64,000 bases of DNA, taken from positions 276,565 through 340,564 of the forward strand of contig CAJNOL010000041.1 in NCBI GenBank assembly GCA_905250125.1. The letters run 5' to 3'. The notes under the pieces are model-generated. The model was not told where the DNA came from. It worked only from the letters and a program-made list of their open reading frames with translations, and did not search any database. Position numbers and translations under genes: made by a program. Numbering within the stretch: position 1 is the stretch's first letter; each line of letters opens with the position of its first letter. Shown here in pieces: positions 49,333-61,449 of this stretch. The DNA is from Rotaria sordida. Taxonomy: Eukaryota > Rotifera > Eurotatoria > Philodinida > Philodinidae.

Positions 49333-50946
49333 CGATTAATCATCTTCGATTTCAAAGATGTTTGTATATTCTTTTCGACAATTTAGACAACATTTTTTTG
49401 CTGATTGTTTCTCAAATAGATCTTTACAATCAAAACAAAAGAAGACATGACCACATGGAATCAATACACAGTTCGTTGATCGATCACAACAAAGTTGGCA
49501 TAAGCCTGCATTATCATCTTTCTCTTTCTCTGGCAATGGTTGATTTATTGTTTTTGTAAGTGAAATCAAACCAAATAAAGAGAGAGCTGTAATACGACCA
49601 TTAAGGAAAAAAAATGGATAAAATTTTTGACTTGCATCAGCATATGCTACAGTTTTGGTTGGAGAGGTTGATTCATTATTACGCCACATATGAATTTCAC
49701 CACTTTTATCATATACGAAACAATATTCATCAAGTTCATTTAATCTTTCATCGAATGCATCTTCATTTAGAATCCAAAATTCTTTACGATCATATAATGC
49801 TATTAGATCACCAGCTGGTAGTTTATTAAAGTCTTCAACAAACACCGATCGATGAGCATTGGTAAAACCAAGAATTCCTCTTTGAAAACAAAACATTATC
49901 AAATTAAATAGAAATTAAAAAACAATTATTTACGGTGTTCGATAGTTAGGATCAATAGATAAAATTCGTATATAAAATTCATCATCGGGTACCATTGGTA
50001 GATCAATAAATAAATAAGGTCGTACTAGGTTTTTAACATATAATAAATGTAAAATATATATTTAATAATTTTCATATTATAGTTTTAAACACACTTTTTC
50101 TAAAAACAACTTTATTTTGACAAAATAATTCTAGTTCCGGTCCATGAACATCATGGAAAACAATCGGTTAAACATCTGCATGTTTTAATGGAGTAAAATA
50201 ACGAATTGATAATTGATCTGGTTTTTTATCATATTTCGTATAGAATCCTCTGCTACCATTTATTGTCTGTGGTGGTGTGGTAAAAACAACGCCTAAAGAA
50301 TAATAAACAAAATTTTTCATAAATTAAATCTTATATTTAAATTGCTCTTATCAATGACAAAAACTTGATACCAACAACTAATAATCTAGAAAATATGAGA
50401 TAAAAAGTTTTCCTACTGAAAATGCTTATTTTAGCGTTTTCATTAGATGTTAATAAGCTCAATGCAAATATTGTAATTGTTATTAAATAACTATGTATGA
50501 AAGACAGTTTTTTTTAAAAAGTTTATGTGTTTTCGGACATTGGAGGATGGTTGATTTAATCATATGTCTTTCTCTTCACATGAGAAAGTTTTTAAAGACG
50601 TAATAGAACAGAAAAAAAAATTGCGTTTTGCTTTTTCTACATCGCTACCGCTTTTTATGACTGATAATGACCCACAGACAAGTCAAAATTTGCGTACATT
50701 TATTTAGCAATCAAGAGAAAATAATTATCGAACTAAAATATTTTGTAGTGAACTTACTAATCTAAAAAAGAAGTTCGATCCAAATCGAAGAGGGTTTTGG
50801 TCTCAGAATCGTTCCGGATATGTCTAATCCTCCTTCAAATTCAATTATGATTCGGATTCGAAATATTACAATCTATTTCATTTCCAAGAAATCTCTTTAT
50901 ATTTCGCTTCAGATAGAAATATTCAATAATATACCTTTAACATTGC
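49333..50946 (-). pseudogene. NEURL: Neuralized-type E3 ligase, 3' exons (end of NHR1, NHR2, RING), cut by the MITE
   Basis: The fragment GCAATGTTAAAG at 50935-50946 abuts the MITE duplication CGTATATA. It completes the DIYGNVKG end of NHR1 begun at 30494, in frame and followed by donor GTATAT. The next exon (from 50292) continues GVVFTTPPQT in the right phase and then starts NHR2 (PIVFHDVHGPELELF). The exon near 49934-50025 gives RPYLFIDLPMVPDDEFYIRI. The last exon gives GILGFTNAHRS and a C-terminal RING: CQLCCD, CVLIPCGH, CFDC and CCLNCR. A TAA interrupts HADV-stop-PIVF. The start of the gene is the separate part at 30494-31123. Confidence 0.9.
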
Positions 50947-50954
50947 CGTATATA

Positions 50955-52182
50955 TAGAGGTGTAAGCCGTCCGGCTGAGCCGCCGTCGCCGCCGATAAAC
51001 TCGGAAAATTTTAAGCCGCTGCCGCCGTGAAAGTGGAAATTTTAGAAATTTTTAAGCCGCCGCCGCTGAGGCACTTTAATTACAGTCGTCGCGCCGCCGA
51101 TAGTATTCGAAATTTTAAAGTTTTCGAGCCGCCGCCGCCGGCAACTATTGAAAATATCGATAACATTTCATTTATATTTTCCTTAATTCGATACTTTTAT
51201 ATCTTGGAACCCCAATATATCTCTTTTTTCATTAACTTTCTCGCCTTCACCTTCACTTTCATGCTGGCTCTCTGACCAATCAGATGTTTGGGGATCGAAA
51301 TTGTGAATGAACCCTTTATTCTGTGTTGGTTGAAAATTCTAAATTATCATTTTAGTTTATGTCTTTTATATTAGATATATTTATAAATACAAGAAGAGAC
51401 GAGCATTTTAAATTTTAATTAACAAAAACAAAATAAAAACAACAAACTTGAGTATGCTAGGTGCTTTTACATATTAACAATCGTGGTGGTGATTTCTCAT
51501 CTATTATTTATCCTGGCAATTATATTTATTTTTAATTATAGACTTTTTTTTATTATGTCTAGATGTGAAATAAAGTTTTTCCACATATGTATTTGAAAAT
51601 AAAAAGGCCAAGATATTGAAATAGGCCTTGTCTACACTAAAAATTTTGACGCTGAATTAAGAAACATGATTGGTTGAACAGTTAATAAATATCTAAAACA
51701 CTTTTAAAAAGTGCATTAAACTTATTGTACTTTTCAGGACAACATTAAATTCGATGCACCAATCAATGTCTGATTCGATTTTCTAATGAGACTGACACAG
51801 TTTTCAATGGACGAGTCCTCTATGATTAAAGTGAACAAAAACCACGATTCATTTCGAAGACTAGGATTCTGATTGATGCATTAACTGTCAAATGTAGGCA
51901 CGAATTGATGTAACACGAATTTGATACTACATTATATTCCTAGTGTAGATAAGGCCATAGACTAATATTTTTATGATAATGTAGTATTTTTTAAACTTCA
52001 AGCCGCCACCGCTGAGACACTTAAATTGCAGCCGCCGCGCCGCCGATGGTATTCGAAATTTTAAAATTTTCGAGCCGCCGCCGCTGTGTAACCTTAGAAT
52101 ATCATATCTGCGCCGCCGAGCATTTTAAAAAAGTTTAAAAAACTGGCGCCGCCGTCGATCAGCCTATCGGCTTACACCTCTA
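50955..52182. mobile_element. GC-trinucleotide hAT-like MITE, copy 2 (1228 bp)
   Basis: It has the same ends (TAGAGGTGTAAGCCG and inverse), the same orientation and the same nested MITE as copy 1. The left flank is CGTATATA (50947-50954) and the right flank is CCTACATG (52183-52190). Left matches the right flank of copy 1; right matches the left flank of copy 1 at 7 of 8 positions. Confidence 0.88.
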
Positions 52183-53369
52183 CCTACATGTCGAAAATTT
52201 TCAAAAATCCAGTATCTATTTTTTGTTACAGCAACGACTCAAATATCTTGAACAGTTTTCAGTCATCAGCTACTGTCCTGCAAGTAAGTCGGGTACTCGA
52301 TCTAGTCCAAAGTATGGGTTCGTCTGCAAACTCATCGGATCAATTCAAGTTCGGGTGTGAGATCATACCTGAACTCGACCCGGCAATTAATGAGATCTCG
52401 ACGTTACAAAATGTTTTAACTTTTTCAAATTGTTAATTTATTTAAAAGCATAGGAATGAAGATCGGAGCAATTTATTGTACTTGAGAACAGATCACAGAA
52501 GTGGAAAGCGATATTGTTTTACTAAAAGAATTTTGTTTTTAATGAAAATCCATCTGTATATGACGATGAACCATATGACGAAGTAATTGTTTACATGGAA
52601 AGGAAAATGAATTATCCAAAAAGTGCACATGTATTATCATGATTGAAAAAAGCATGAATGTATGTATCCACAATTATGACATTTCGCATCAATACTTCGC
52701 TTTATTCGAGCGTCATTAACAACAAGCAAATGTATCCTTATCAAAATTAATCAGATTTTAGAAGCAGAATGACACCAAGTGAATCCTGAATTACTAGCAT
52801 TTTTGTAGAATATGAGATAATCTCTTTTCTTTTTATTGCTGTCTATGGAGGAAACTAAATAATATAGTTTTTCATACAAAATAGAAGTTTGAAAATCGTA
52901 CTGTGAGAAAGTATCTGTCGGATGTCGATTAGTTCCGATTTCGAAAACTCGTACCAGTGCAGGACACTATCATCAGAGGCAATGGTACCCCAGTCAGTCG
53001 AATTACACCATTACATATGTAGTCTAACAATAATGAACGCTTCTCATGTAATCGAAATCTATGATCAAATTTTCATCTGATTTCAAATCCAATCATATAC
53101 AAGTTTGAAACAATTAAAAAACCATAAAATATCTTCTTATCAAAAACAAAACTTCTTTGAGTTAATCCATGACTCTTTTTCGCTATTTTTTTTTTATAAA
53201 GAAAAATTAACTATTTGCACCAAAAATTATATTCAATTTCACACTGTAAAAAAAACGAAGAAATTAATATCAAATGAATAAAGAAAAATTTAATTATTTC
53301 TCTTATCTACGGTACAAAAAAAAGAATTAGAGAAAACATTATAACACATACATAAATTGAGACTAAATA
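52183..53369. other. Intergenic, 3' flank of the FHA-kinase gene
   Basis: No gene is seen. The first about 250 bp contain TCGGGT/GACCCG-type motifs similar in style to the islands in the ZNFX1 introns. The rest is AT-rich. An 82-aa ORF near the MITE border has no gene-like support. Confidence 0.5.
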
Positions 53370-55396
53370 TCAAAATAACCTTTCATAAGGTAAATTTAAA
53401 TATTTTCCTGTTTGTGAATGTATAAGTTTTTGAATTCGTTCAAAACATACACTATCACGAAACCATGTATAACGAAATAATTGATTCATATCTGGTCGAG
53501 CAAATGTATTCTTTTCTAATGTTTTTATAAGAATTTCTTTAAGATCTCTTTTTGTATGTGATATTGAATTCAATGCACGAATACCTCGTAGACGAAAAAT
53601 AGTATCTCCAACAAAAGCATTCAATAGAGTCATACCGAACGACCAAACCTAAATAAAACAAAAAAAGAACAATTATTTCTTAAATAAAAACAGCTATTTG
53701 ATTGATAAAAAAATAACTTCTTATTTGCTCTACACTTATCATATTGTATTGTTTTATTAGTATGATTGTAAGTTATGTAAATAAAAAGAGTAATGCGTAG
53801 TTTTATCTTTCGTTCTTCACACTAAGTCAGATTACTCTTTATCAAAATAATCTTCTACTCGTAAACATCAACAATCATCATTAACATGATAGAATGAACT
53901 ACATTCATTATGTTTAAACAAGTACAGAAAATTTCTTCCTCATAAAGGACATAAATTTTAAATCGAAAAAAAAACGCAATTTCTGCGGGATTAAAATGTG
54001 AAACATGATGTATCTGTTGTTGTTAACTACAGAATGATTGTTTTTATTCTATCTATGTTAGAACACATCTATTCATCATAAATCCTCCAGCAATACAATA
54101 AAGAAATAGTTCATATATTATAACGAGATTTTATTGATATACGATCTGTGACGCTGGAATAGAATAGTGTTGCTAAGATGTCTCTCACAATCTGTGGATC
54201 CAAATTTTTACCCTTCTTACTTCAACATTTATTTTAGAAAATTTAAAATTTCATACATCAGCATTTGTTGAATGTCCTGTTTGAAATTGTACTTCGGGTG
54301 CCATAAATTGTTGTGTACCAGCAATAGTTGTATTTAAATATCTTGATGATGCATAAATATATTTCGCTACACCAAAATCACTTAATTTTGCAATTGTTTC
54401 TCTTTCATTTGACATAAGAAGAACATTAGCTGGTTTTATATCACGATGAACCTAAAATAATAATAATAATAATAATAAAAGAATATTTGAAATAAATATT
54501 TTATATTTATTATAACTATTTTAATTCGATGTAAATATGTAAGTGCACAAGCAATTTGATAAAAAATAAATTTACATTCATCTTCTGTCATAATATATGT
54601 TTTATATATACGATCAAATAATGAACCACCACTAGCATATTCCATTTCAACAAATAGATCTGATTTTTCATGATAAACATTAAAGCGACGAAGTATACAT
54701 GGATGATCAACACTACCATGAATAGATCTTTTATTTCAAAAACAAAAATTTTCAATTAAAAATTCTTTAAATAATAAAATTTTTTTACACTTCTCGATAA
54801 AGATATTTTGAAAAGCCAGGACCAATTTGTTTTTCACATTGATCTTTATTTATAATTTTTATTGCATGATATGTTTGTGTTACATATGATATAGCTTTAT
54901 AAACATCTGCAAATGAACCTGAACCAAGTAAATTAGCTTTTAAATATCGTTCATCAAGATCAATAACACCAAATAAACCTGATAAATGAATAAATCTATA
55001 TGCACGATTTTCTTTTAAAGCAAGTGAACTAAAAATTTCTTTTCTTTTTTTTTTTGAAGAAAAAACAAAATATTGTTTAACTTACATAATATGTTCATTA
55101 TTTTGAAACGAAATTTTTGAATTATGAACAAGTTCACCATCAATATAACAACCATTTCTACTAACATCTCGAAAAACTATTGATCGATTATTATTATTTA
55201 TATATTCGATTATAAAATGTTTCGAACTTAAATGAATAAAATATTCATGTTGTCGAAGATCATTTGAATCTAATACAATATCACATTCAGTTGGATGACG
55301 TCCAATTATATATGATGATTTTGTTAAAATTCCACGAGGATATATATTATTAATTGGTTCTAAATAACCCCATGGAATTGTTGAAGATAAAGCCAT
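53370..55396 (-). CDS. FHA-domain Ser/Thr protein kinase, Chk2/Rad53-type architecture, 411 aa
   Basis: Exons 55086-55396, 54789-55028, 54517-54727, 54257-54451 and 53370-53648 join in frame. Residues about 25-105 form an FHA phosphothreonine-binding domain (IIGRHPTECDIVL, SSKHFII, SRNGCYIDGE). The kinase domain spans about 123-400, with GSGSFADVYK, AIKIINK, VHRDIKPAN, DFGVAK, GTQQFMAPEV and ADVWSFG, so all catalytic residues are present. FHA followed directly by a kinase is the Chk2 layout, used in DNA-damage checkpoints. The N-terminal SQ/TQ cluster of Chk2 is absent because the FHA begins near the start, and the C-lobe is diverged. I see no damage. A 608-bp intron separates the last two exons. 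Confidence 0.88.
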
Positions 55397-56777
55397 TTAT
55401 TAAAAAAACAAAAATTTACAACTGTTGATTCAAATTGATGAAAGTAAACGAATCGAATGGATAGACGGAGTGAAAAGAGGAAGGGGAAAGAGAGAGCGAG
55501 AGAAAAATCAAGTGACCGTCGGGCAATGTTGTCGTTAGAAATTGGCATTACTTTCCTCTTTTTCGTCATTCTCTCCTTTTGCATATATATGTGAAGTGTG
55601 TGATAAACGATTATTTATTCAAACAATACACAACAGTTTTAACAAGATTTTTTTCGTATATATTTTGTTCTATTTCCCAATAATCAATCGAACTTTCATC
55701 GCTAAAGATATGATAAACAAGAGTATGTCGAATAGATATTTTTCATAATGAGTGTCATTCAAAAGTGTGTAAATTGATTATTATCTTAATTGAAAACCAT
55801 CTTGTAACATAACAGTTAATATAAAATAAAATAGATTGTATAGAACTCTATAAGGAATATATGTATAGATGAAGTAACATAAGATGTATTTGTTGTTAAT
55901 ATATCTTCAAATGAATAAATATGTAAATATAACGAATGCAATCTTTTCAAAATGATTGACGAATAAGAGTTTCATTTTATGAAAAATAATCTACTGTTAA
56001 ATTTACCTTAAAGTTTATTTTCAATATTTTTATTTGATAAGTTAGAAATGTTAAAATATTCTTTATTAGAACTATAGAAAACTTTTTTTTTATTTTTTCA
56101 CTATTTACCTACATTGATATTTGATTATTGATGACTTCTACTATTCAAAAATTTTCTGATTAGTTATGATATACGGATACAATTTATTCTTACTTTTAAA
56201 ATTGAGATCGAATTGAATAGATCAGAGCTCTGAATGGAATGTAATGAATCTTCTGTTCCATGAAATTTTCATATTTTTGTTTTGCTTCTCTCGTAAAAAA
56301 CACAAACTCTTTTTTTACATTCAGCATTTTTTTCTCTCGTATGTTAACCTTAGTTTGTCTTGTTTTTAGATTATGATTTATATTTATCAATACCGTTTGT
56401 CAGGAAAAAATACGATCATATGTCGTCCGTTATTTGTTTTTTATATTGGGTCCCATTTTTTCTTATTATACTTTTTTGGAAACAATGTAATTAAGAAGCT
56501 TATTCAACTGGAAAGAAGTATACGTACATCACTACATTACGGAGCAAAGAATATGAAAAAAAAAAAAACTTAGAGAACGAACATTTTCTTTTTTATTCGT
56601 TGTGTTCGTTCGATATAATTATGACATATGTATCGCGTGATACTCGTTAGAGTCTACAAATAACCCGGTTTTTTGTAGACAATAGTAATGTGTTTATAAT
56701 GTAGTTGGTGATTAAACAGAGGTAAAGCATAGATATTTAATCAGTATACTACAATACAATATTTATTTCTATTAAAA
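55397..56777. promoter_or_regulatory. Shared upstream region of divergent FHA-kinase and ceramide-kinase genes
   Basis: The two genes start back to back with 1.38 kb between. The sequence is AT-rich with short purine/pyrimidine tracts (AGAGAGAGCGAGAG near 55490). No transposon ends and no gene are seen. It presumably holds both promoters. Confidence 0.45.
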
Positions 56778-59696
56778 ATGCCATCAATTTTATATTCTAC
56801 GACATGTTATATAAAAAATGATCTCTATCATTTAAGAATATGTGTTGATAATAATGATCAAAATTCCACTAATACCCAAATAACAACAGATTCATCTACA
56901 TCGATACCTAATGATATTACAATTGATAGTATTATACCTTCATTAACTCGATTACATTTGATACCAGTAAACGAGCAAAAACTTACACTCGTCCCTAGGG
57001 AAATTATTCTTGATCATATACTTAGTGTTAAACAAACAAATACAAGATTAAATGGAAATAGAAAACATTCTAGTGATATTAGTGAAATAAATAATATAAA
57101 TTTTACTAGAACATCATCTATTGAACAATCACGACGAACAAGTTATTCAACGTTGAGTTCACTTATTTCAACAGTTACAGTACCACGAATATCAACAATA
57201 CGTCGGCCACCTAGTCTCGCAAGATTGTTTTCTATTCAATCACGTAGAGATAGTGAAGCTCATTTAATGCATAAAACATTAGTTAAATTAAGTTATGTTG
57301 ATGTATCAAATTCAATACGATGGAATATAAAAAGATTAGAAATTGAAGTTGATACAAAAGATATAGCAGATACATTACAGTTAAAAGTAAATTTATGTTT
57401 ATCAACACTTAAACAACGACCACATCGTTTATTAGCCTTTGTTAATCCATTTGGCGGTAAAGGTAATGAAGACAATGTTTTTTTCTTGTGAATCTGTTAG
57501 ATCTTTTCACGCTACTTATACAATATATATATATGTTTTATACATCAGACAAACATGTGACTCCTTCAATTAAGAATATTTATCTATGCTTTCAAAATAA
57601 TATTTAAGAAAAAACCAAAAAGAGCCATACTTGAACATGATTTCGATCATACTATCGAAAAAAATATGTCTAAAGATCGGCTTACAGTAAATCGTCTCTT
57701 GTTTACACTAGTCAATTGAGTTTTACGATATGTTTACTTGTTTTTTGTAGATAATACTAGTTTTCAAGGTCTGTTTACTTTCTTCGAGGTTTATCATATA
57801 TTATAATCAATTTTCGTGTATTTTTGCACCCTGATACCTTGAAAAGTACACTTTTTGTATCTAATCGAAAGTCAACCAATGATAAAATTTGTTGAATTAA
57901 ATTGATGCTAGTCTTTACTGTATAGAGTGTAACAAAACCATTACACCCCCTTCTGCAACTTAAAATATAAATGATATCATAAAGTATTTTATACCAAATC
58001 AATACTCATCAAAAACTAGACATATAAGTGTAATTAGAGCAATTATTACCTATAAAATTATTGAAATGTCTTGAAATTGCATGCTCAAATGTACTTGTAC
58101 TTTATGATTTTCATTCCTTATTTACATATTTTCATAATAACTAATAGCAAATTCATAATGTCTGTCAAAAACTGAATCTATAGACATGTCATTTATATAA
58201 TTTTAATGAAAAGAAAAATTTTGTTTTGGACTGTAGTCCAAACGAAAGCATTTGATTAATACGAAAAATGTTCTTTTTGTTTATTATCTAGGTCGAGCAC
58301 GATTCGTATATGATAAAACAGTATTACCTATATTTGAAGAAGCAAATATTATTGTTAAATCAATATATACACAACGTGCAAATGAAGCAAAAGACTATTT
58401 GATTAATGAAGATTTGAATGAATATGATGGTGTTATTTGTGTTGGTGGTGATGGAATGTTTTCAGAATTATGTCAAGGACTTTTATTACGAACATCTCAA
58501 GAAGCACAATTAAATATCAATGATCCACAAGTAAATATAACTCAACCTAAGTTAAGAATTGGTATTATACCAGCTGGTTCAACAGATGCTATTGTTTTTG
58601 GTACAACAGGTCTTAATGATCCAATAACAAGTACATTACAAATTATTGTTGGTGAAACACTTTCAATTGATATAGCAACAGTAAAACGATTATATCTAAT
58701 ATTTTTATTTGTATTTCTTTTTTATTTTTGTTAAAGATTCATAATGAACAAGGATTTGTACGTTTTATGGCAGCAATGCTTGCATATGGATTTTTTGGTG
58801 ATATTATTCATCAATCAGATAAATGGCGTTTTCTAGGTCCATTAAGATATGATGTTGCTGGATTTTGTCAATTTATTCTTAATAGATCATATGATACTGA
58901 AGTAATAGTTACATTAGCATCTTCTGATTCATCACAATCAACATTACCAATGAGTAATGTTAATGATGGAGTTGAATCATCTGCTATGTCTGATTCACAA
59001 CACTTAACAAATAATACTAATTCAGAAACAATTGGAAATAATCAAATAGATAATACAATAAAAGTTCTTGGAAAACTTGTTCTATCAACATCAGTATTTT
59101 GTAAAAGACATTGTGAAAAATGTGCTGAACGAAAAAATCATAATGCTAATAAAACAAATTCATCATTAGAAATCACACGTCGAGGAAAATATACAACAAT
59201 AAATTGTCTTAATATGCCATGTCGAACTGCAAAAAGTAAATTTGGAATATCACCATTTGTTCATTTAGGTATGTTTATTTTATTATAATATAATTCTTAT
59301 AAAAATCATTAATTAGGCGATGGATCATTCGATGTAATTCTTGTTAAACGTTCTTGGCGTACAGGTTTTTTACGTTTTCTTTGGCAAGTTGCTAATGATA
59401 GTCGATCTATAGAAAATTTACCTAATGTCGAACGATATCGTGTTAGTGAAGTTGTTATACGTCCAATACATATAAATCAAAAACGATGTGGTAATTGGGC
59501 ATGTGATGGTGAATTATTATGCGGTAATGAAATAAAAATTCGTATTCATCGTCAAGTACTTAATCTTTTTGCTTCGGGTATACAATTTGACAACATTGAA
59601 GAAAATACTTCAAAAAAAGAAAAACAAAAAACTAAATGTGGTTCATTTTTTCGATGTAAAAAACGTAAACATTGCAAAAAGGATATAAATCCTTAA
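56778..59696 (+). CDS. CERK: Ceramide kinase, 661 aa, four exons
   Basis: Ceramide kinase makes ceramide-1-phosphate from ceramide and ATP at Golgi and plasma membranes. Exons are 56778-57462, 58292-58680, 58737-59268 and 59317-59696, with phases 1, 0 and 1. The catalytic domain starts with LLAFVNPFGGKG (about residue 218-229), then CVGGDGMFSEL (about 278-288, the ATP-binding GGDG) and RIGIIPAGSTDA. The CERK-specific block CKRHCEKC is the CxxxCxxC motif needed for activity in the family. HLGDGSFDVILV and WACDGE follow. The N-terminal 220 residues correspond to the PH-like region but are diverged and Ser/Thr/Asn-rich. The protein is longer than human CERK (537 aa), mainly in the N-terminal and Ser/Asn-rich inserts. 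Intron 1 is 829 bp. The Lys/Cys-rich C-terminus is unusual. Confidence 0.93.
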
Positions 59697-60887
59697 ATAT
59701 TCTTTATATATATATTTTTTTCAAATATATTTTCGTCAAATTTTTTCTTCTTCAATATACTAGTAGCAAGTAGATATTTTTTCAATTAAAAATAAATAAA
59801 ATATATACATAAATATGTGTATTTTCTTTAATTATATTTCATTGTTTTCTGGTTTTTTTCAATGAAACGTTAATCAAATTTTGAAAAAAAATTCAAAAAT
59901 TCTTTCTCTTGTATCGGATATAGAACATCAAGAAAATAAATTGAATTCAGATTATCAAATTTGCACTGAAATCAAGTATTTTCAAAAAAAAAACATGACA
60001 TTTTTACATAACGATAAATTGATAAAATCAATTGATTTCTTTTTTTTTGTTAATTTCTAATTACAATAATTTTTCTCGTAATGAACCATAAAAGAAAAAT
60101 ATTTGATTCATATCTAAGAAAAAAAAATTTTTTTTTTAAATTGATTTATTAAAATATTTTGTAATAATTAATTATTACTTTTAAAACAAATAATATTCAA
60201 GAAAATGTAAAGAAAACCTATAAAAAATCCAATATTAATTAGAATATGACAGAGGTGAGTAAGTACGAGAACGGTTTCTTTTCTTCTCCCACACTCTCAG
60301 AATATAAATGCCGGCTATCGGCCTAAGAATACTTGTACAAGTACGTTATTCCCACTTGTTCACCTCTCGAATATGAAAACACAAAGATTGAAGCAATTGT
60401 TAACTTTATTTTTTACTGACAGAAATTTTGAAAAAGTTCAACACTGATGTTAAATAGTTTATATTATGATGAAATATTTCAAATTCAAAGTCATGTGATA
60501 AAATATTAGTTATAATTATGAAAAGACTATTACTCTAATTTGCGAATAGCATGTTTTATGGTAATTAGTCAAAGAAAATCTTGACACTGACTTTGCACAA
60601 GGTTAAATTACGTCAATATTGTTTTTCACATTTACCTCGATGAAATATATATATATAAAATACCTAAAATTATAAGAATTGTGAATTATATATTCAATCT
60701 ATTATCTAAATAACAAGATCTTATATCGAGTCATTGTTTAATTATAGATGAATGAAAATAACAAAAATTTATATTATTTGCTTCTTTATATTTATTGTTA
60801 TTGCAATTAGACAAAATGTTCAAATGTTATAAACAAATAAATCCTTGAATATTAAGAAAAATAAAAAAAGGAAAAAATAATGTTTTT
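59697..60887. other. Intergenic between ceramide kinase and the 64-aa gene
   Basis: AT-rich, with an AATAAA-like signal near 59790 and a 119-bp hAT-like MITE at 60250-60368. Nothing else is seen. Confidence 0.5.
60242..60376. mobile_element. Miniature hAT-like MITE, 119 bp
   Basis: The element 60250-60368 begins CAGAGGTGAGTAAGT and ends with the inverse of GAGAGGTGAACAAGT. Both flanks are GAATATGA (60242-60249, 60369-60376), a perfect 8-bp duplication. It is almost entirely arms plus a short loop. Confidence 0.8.
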
Positions 60888-61133
60888 TCAGTTGATATCA
60901 ATATCAACACGAATTTGTACACCAGAAGCTAACGTACCAAATGAAAATAAATATGGAAAACTAAAATATAATGATGTTTTTTTTGTTTCGTAATAATTTT
61001 TTTTTACTTACATAATTGCAGCTTTCCAAGCTAAAGAAAATAGAAATCGAAAACAACGTGTCAACATTGATTGCACATAAGTATATGGTTGTAAATAGGA
61101 AGATGTCACCGAAAATACTTGTAAAGAAAACAT
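60888..61133 (-). CDS. Microgene: 64-aa hydrophobic protein, two exons
   Basis: Exon 1 (61012-61133) and exon 2 (60888-60960) are joined across a GTAAGT...TTTTAG intron of 51 bp, phase 2. They give one frame from MFSLQVFSVT to VDIDIN and TGA. The protein has a hydrophobic middle (CFRFLFSLAWKAAIIFPYLF) that could be one or two membrane segments, and a small acidic tail. Evidence for a gene is the canonical intron, correct phase and divergent placement beside an intact gene. I do not recognise the family. A small mitochondrial or ER membrane protein is a guess. Confidence 0.6.
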
Positions 61134-61449
61134 TATTTACATTAAAATCTATAATAGAAAATACATATAATTAACATAAGAATAGAGTAGACTTAAGAAA
61201 TCTAACAAAAGAATGACTCGGTCTCTATGATTCATAGATATACGTAGGTTTTAGTAATATGACAAATACGACAGGCAATAACTCAGGACACTATCTATGT
61301 TTCCATAGGTTTCTCTGACATTAATGATCTTTTTGTTTTTTTTTTCTCTTCGTCAGAGAAACGAAGAATACATATAAGAGATGATTCTTATAGAATTCTA
61401 CTTATTCATAAGTAAGCATTCCGAACATCCACAGAATACAATCATCAAC
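61134..61449. promoter_or_regulatory. Bidirectional promoter candidate, 316 bp
   Basis: This separates the start of the 64-aa gene (minus) from the start of the double NCS gene (plus). It contains a T-rich tract at 61331-61347. An in-frame ATG at 61381 would lengthen the NCS protein by 23 residues. The later ATG at 61450 (MGNLHPSRSE) is preferred because NCS proteins start MG. Confidence 0.45.

Noticed and set aside
29341..51275. Nearly identical 82-aa ORFs in both copies of the 1.2-kb MITE as a conserved small gene
   Set aside because: They run over the GCC/CCG arm and AT-rich interior, match no family, and are alike only because the element copies are alike.
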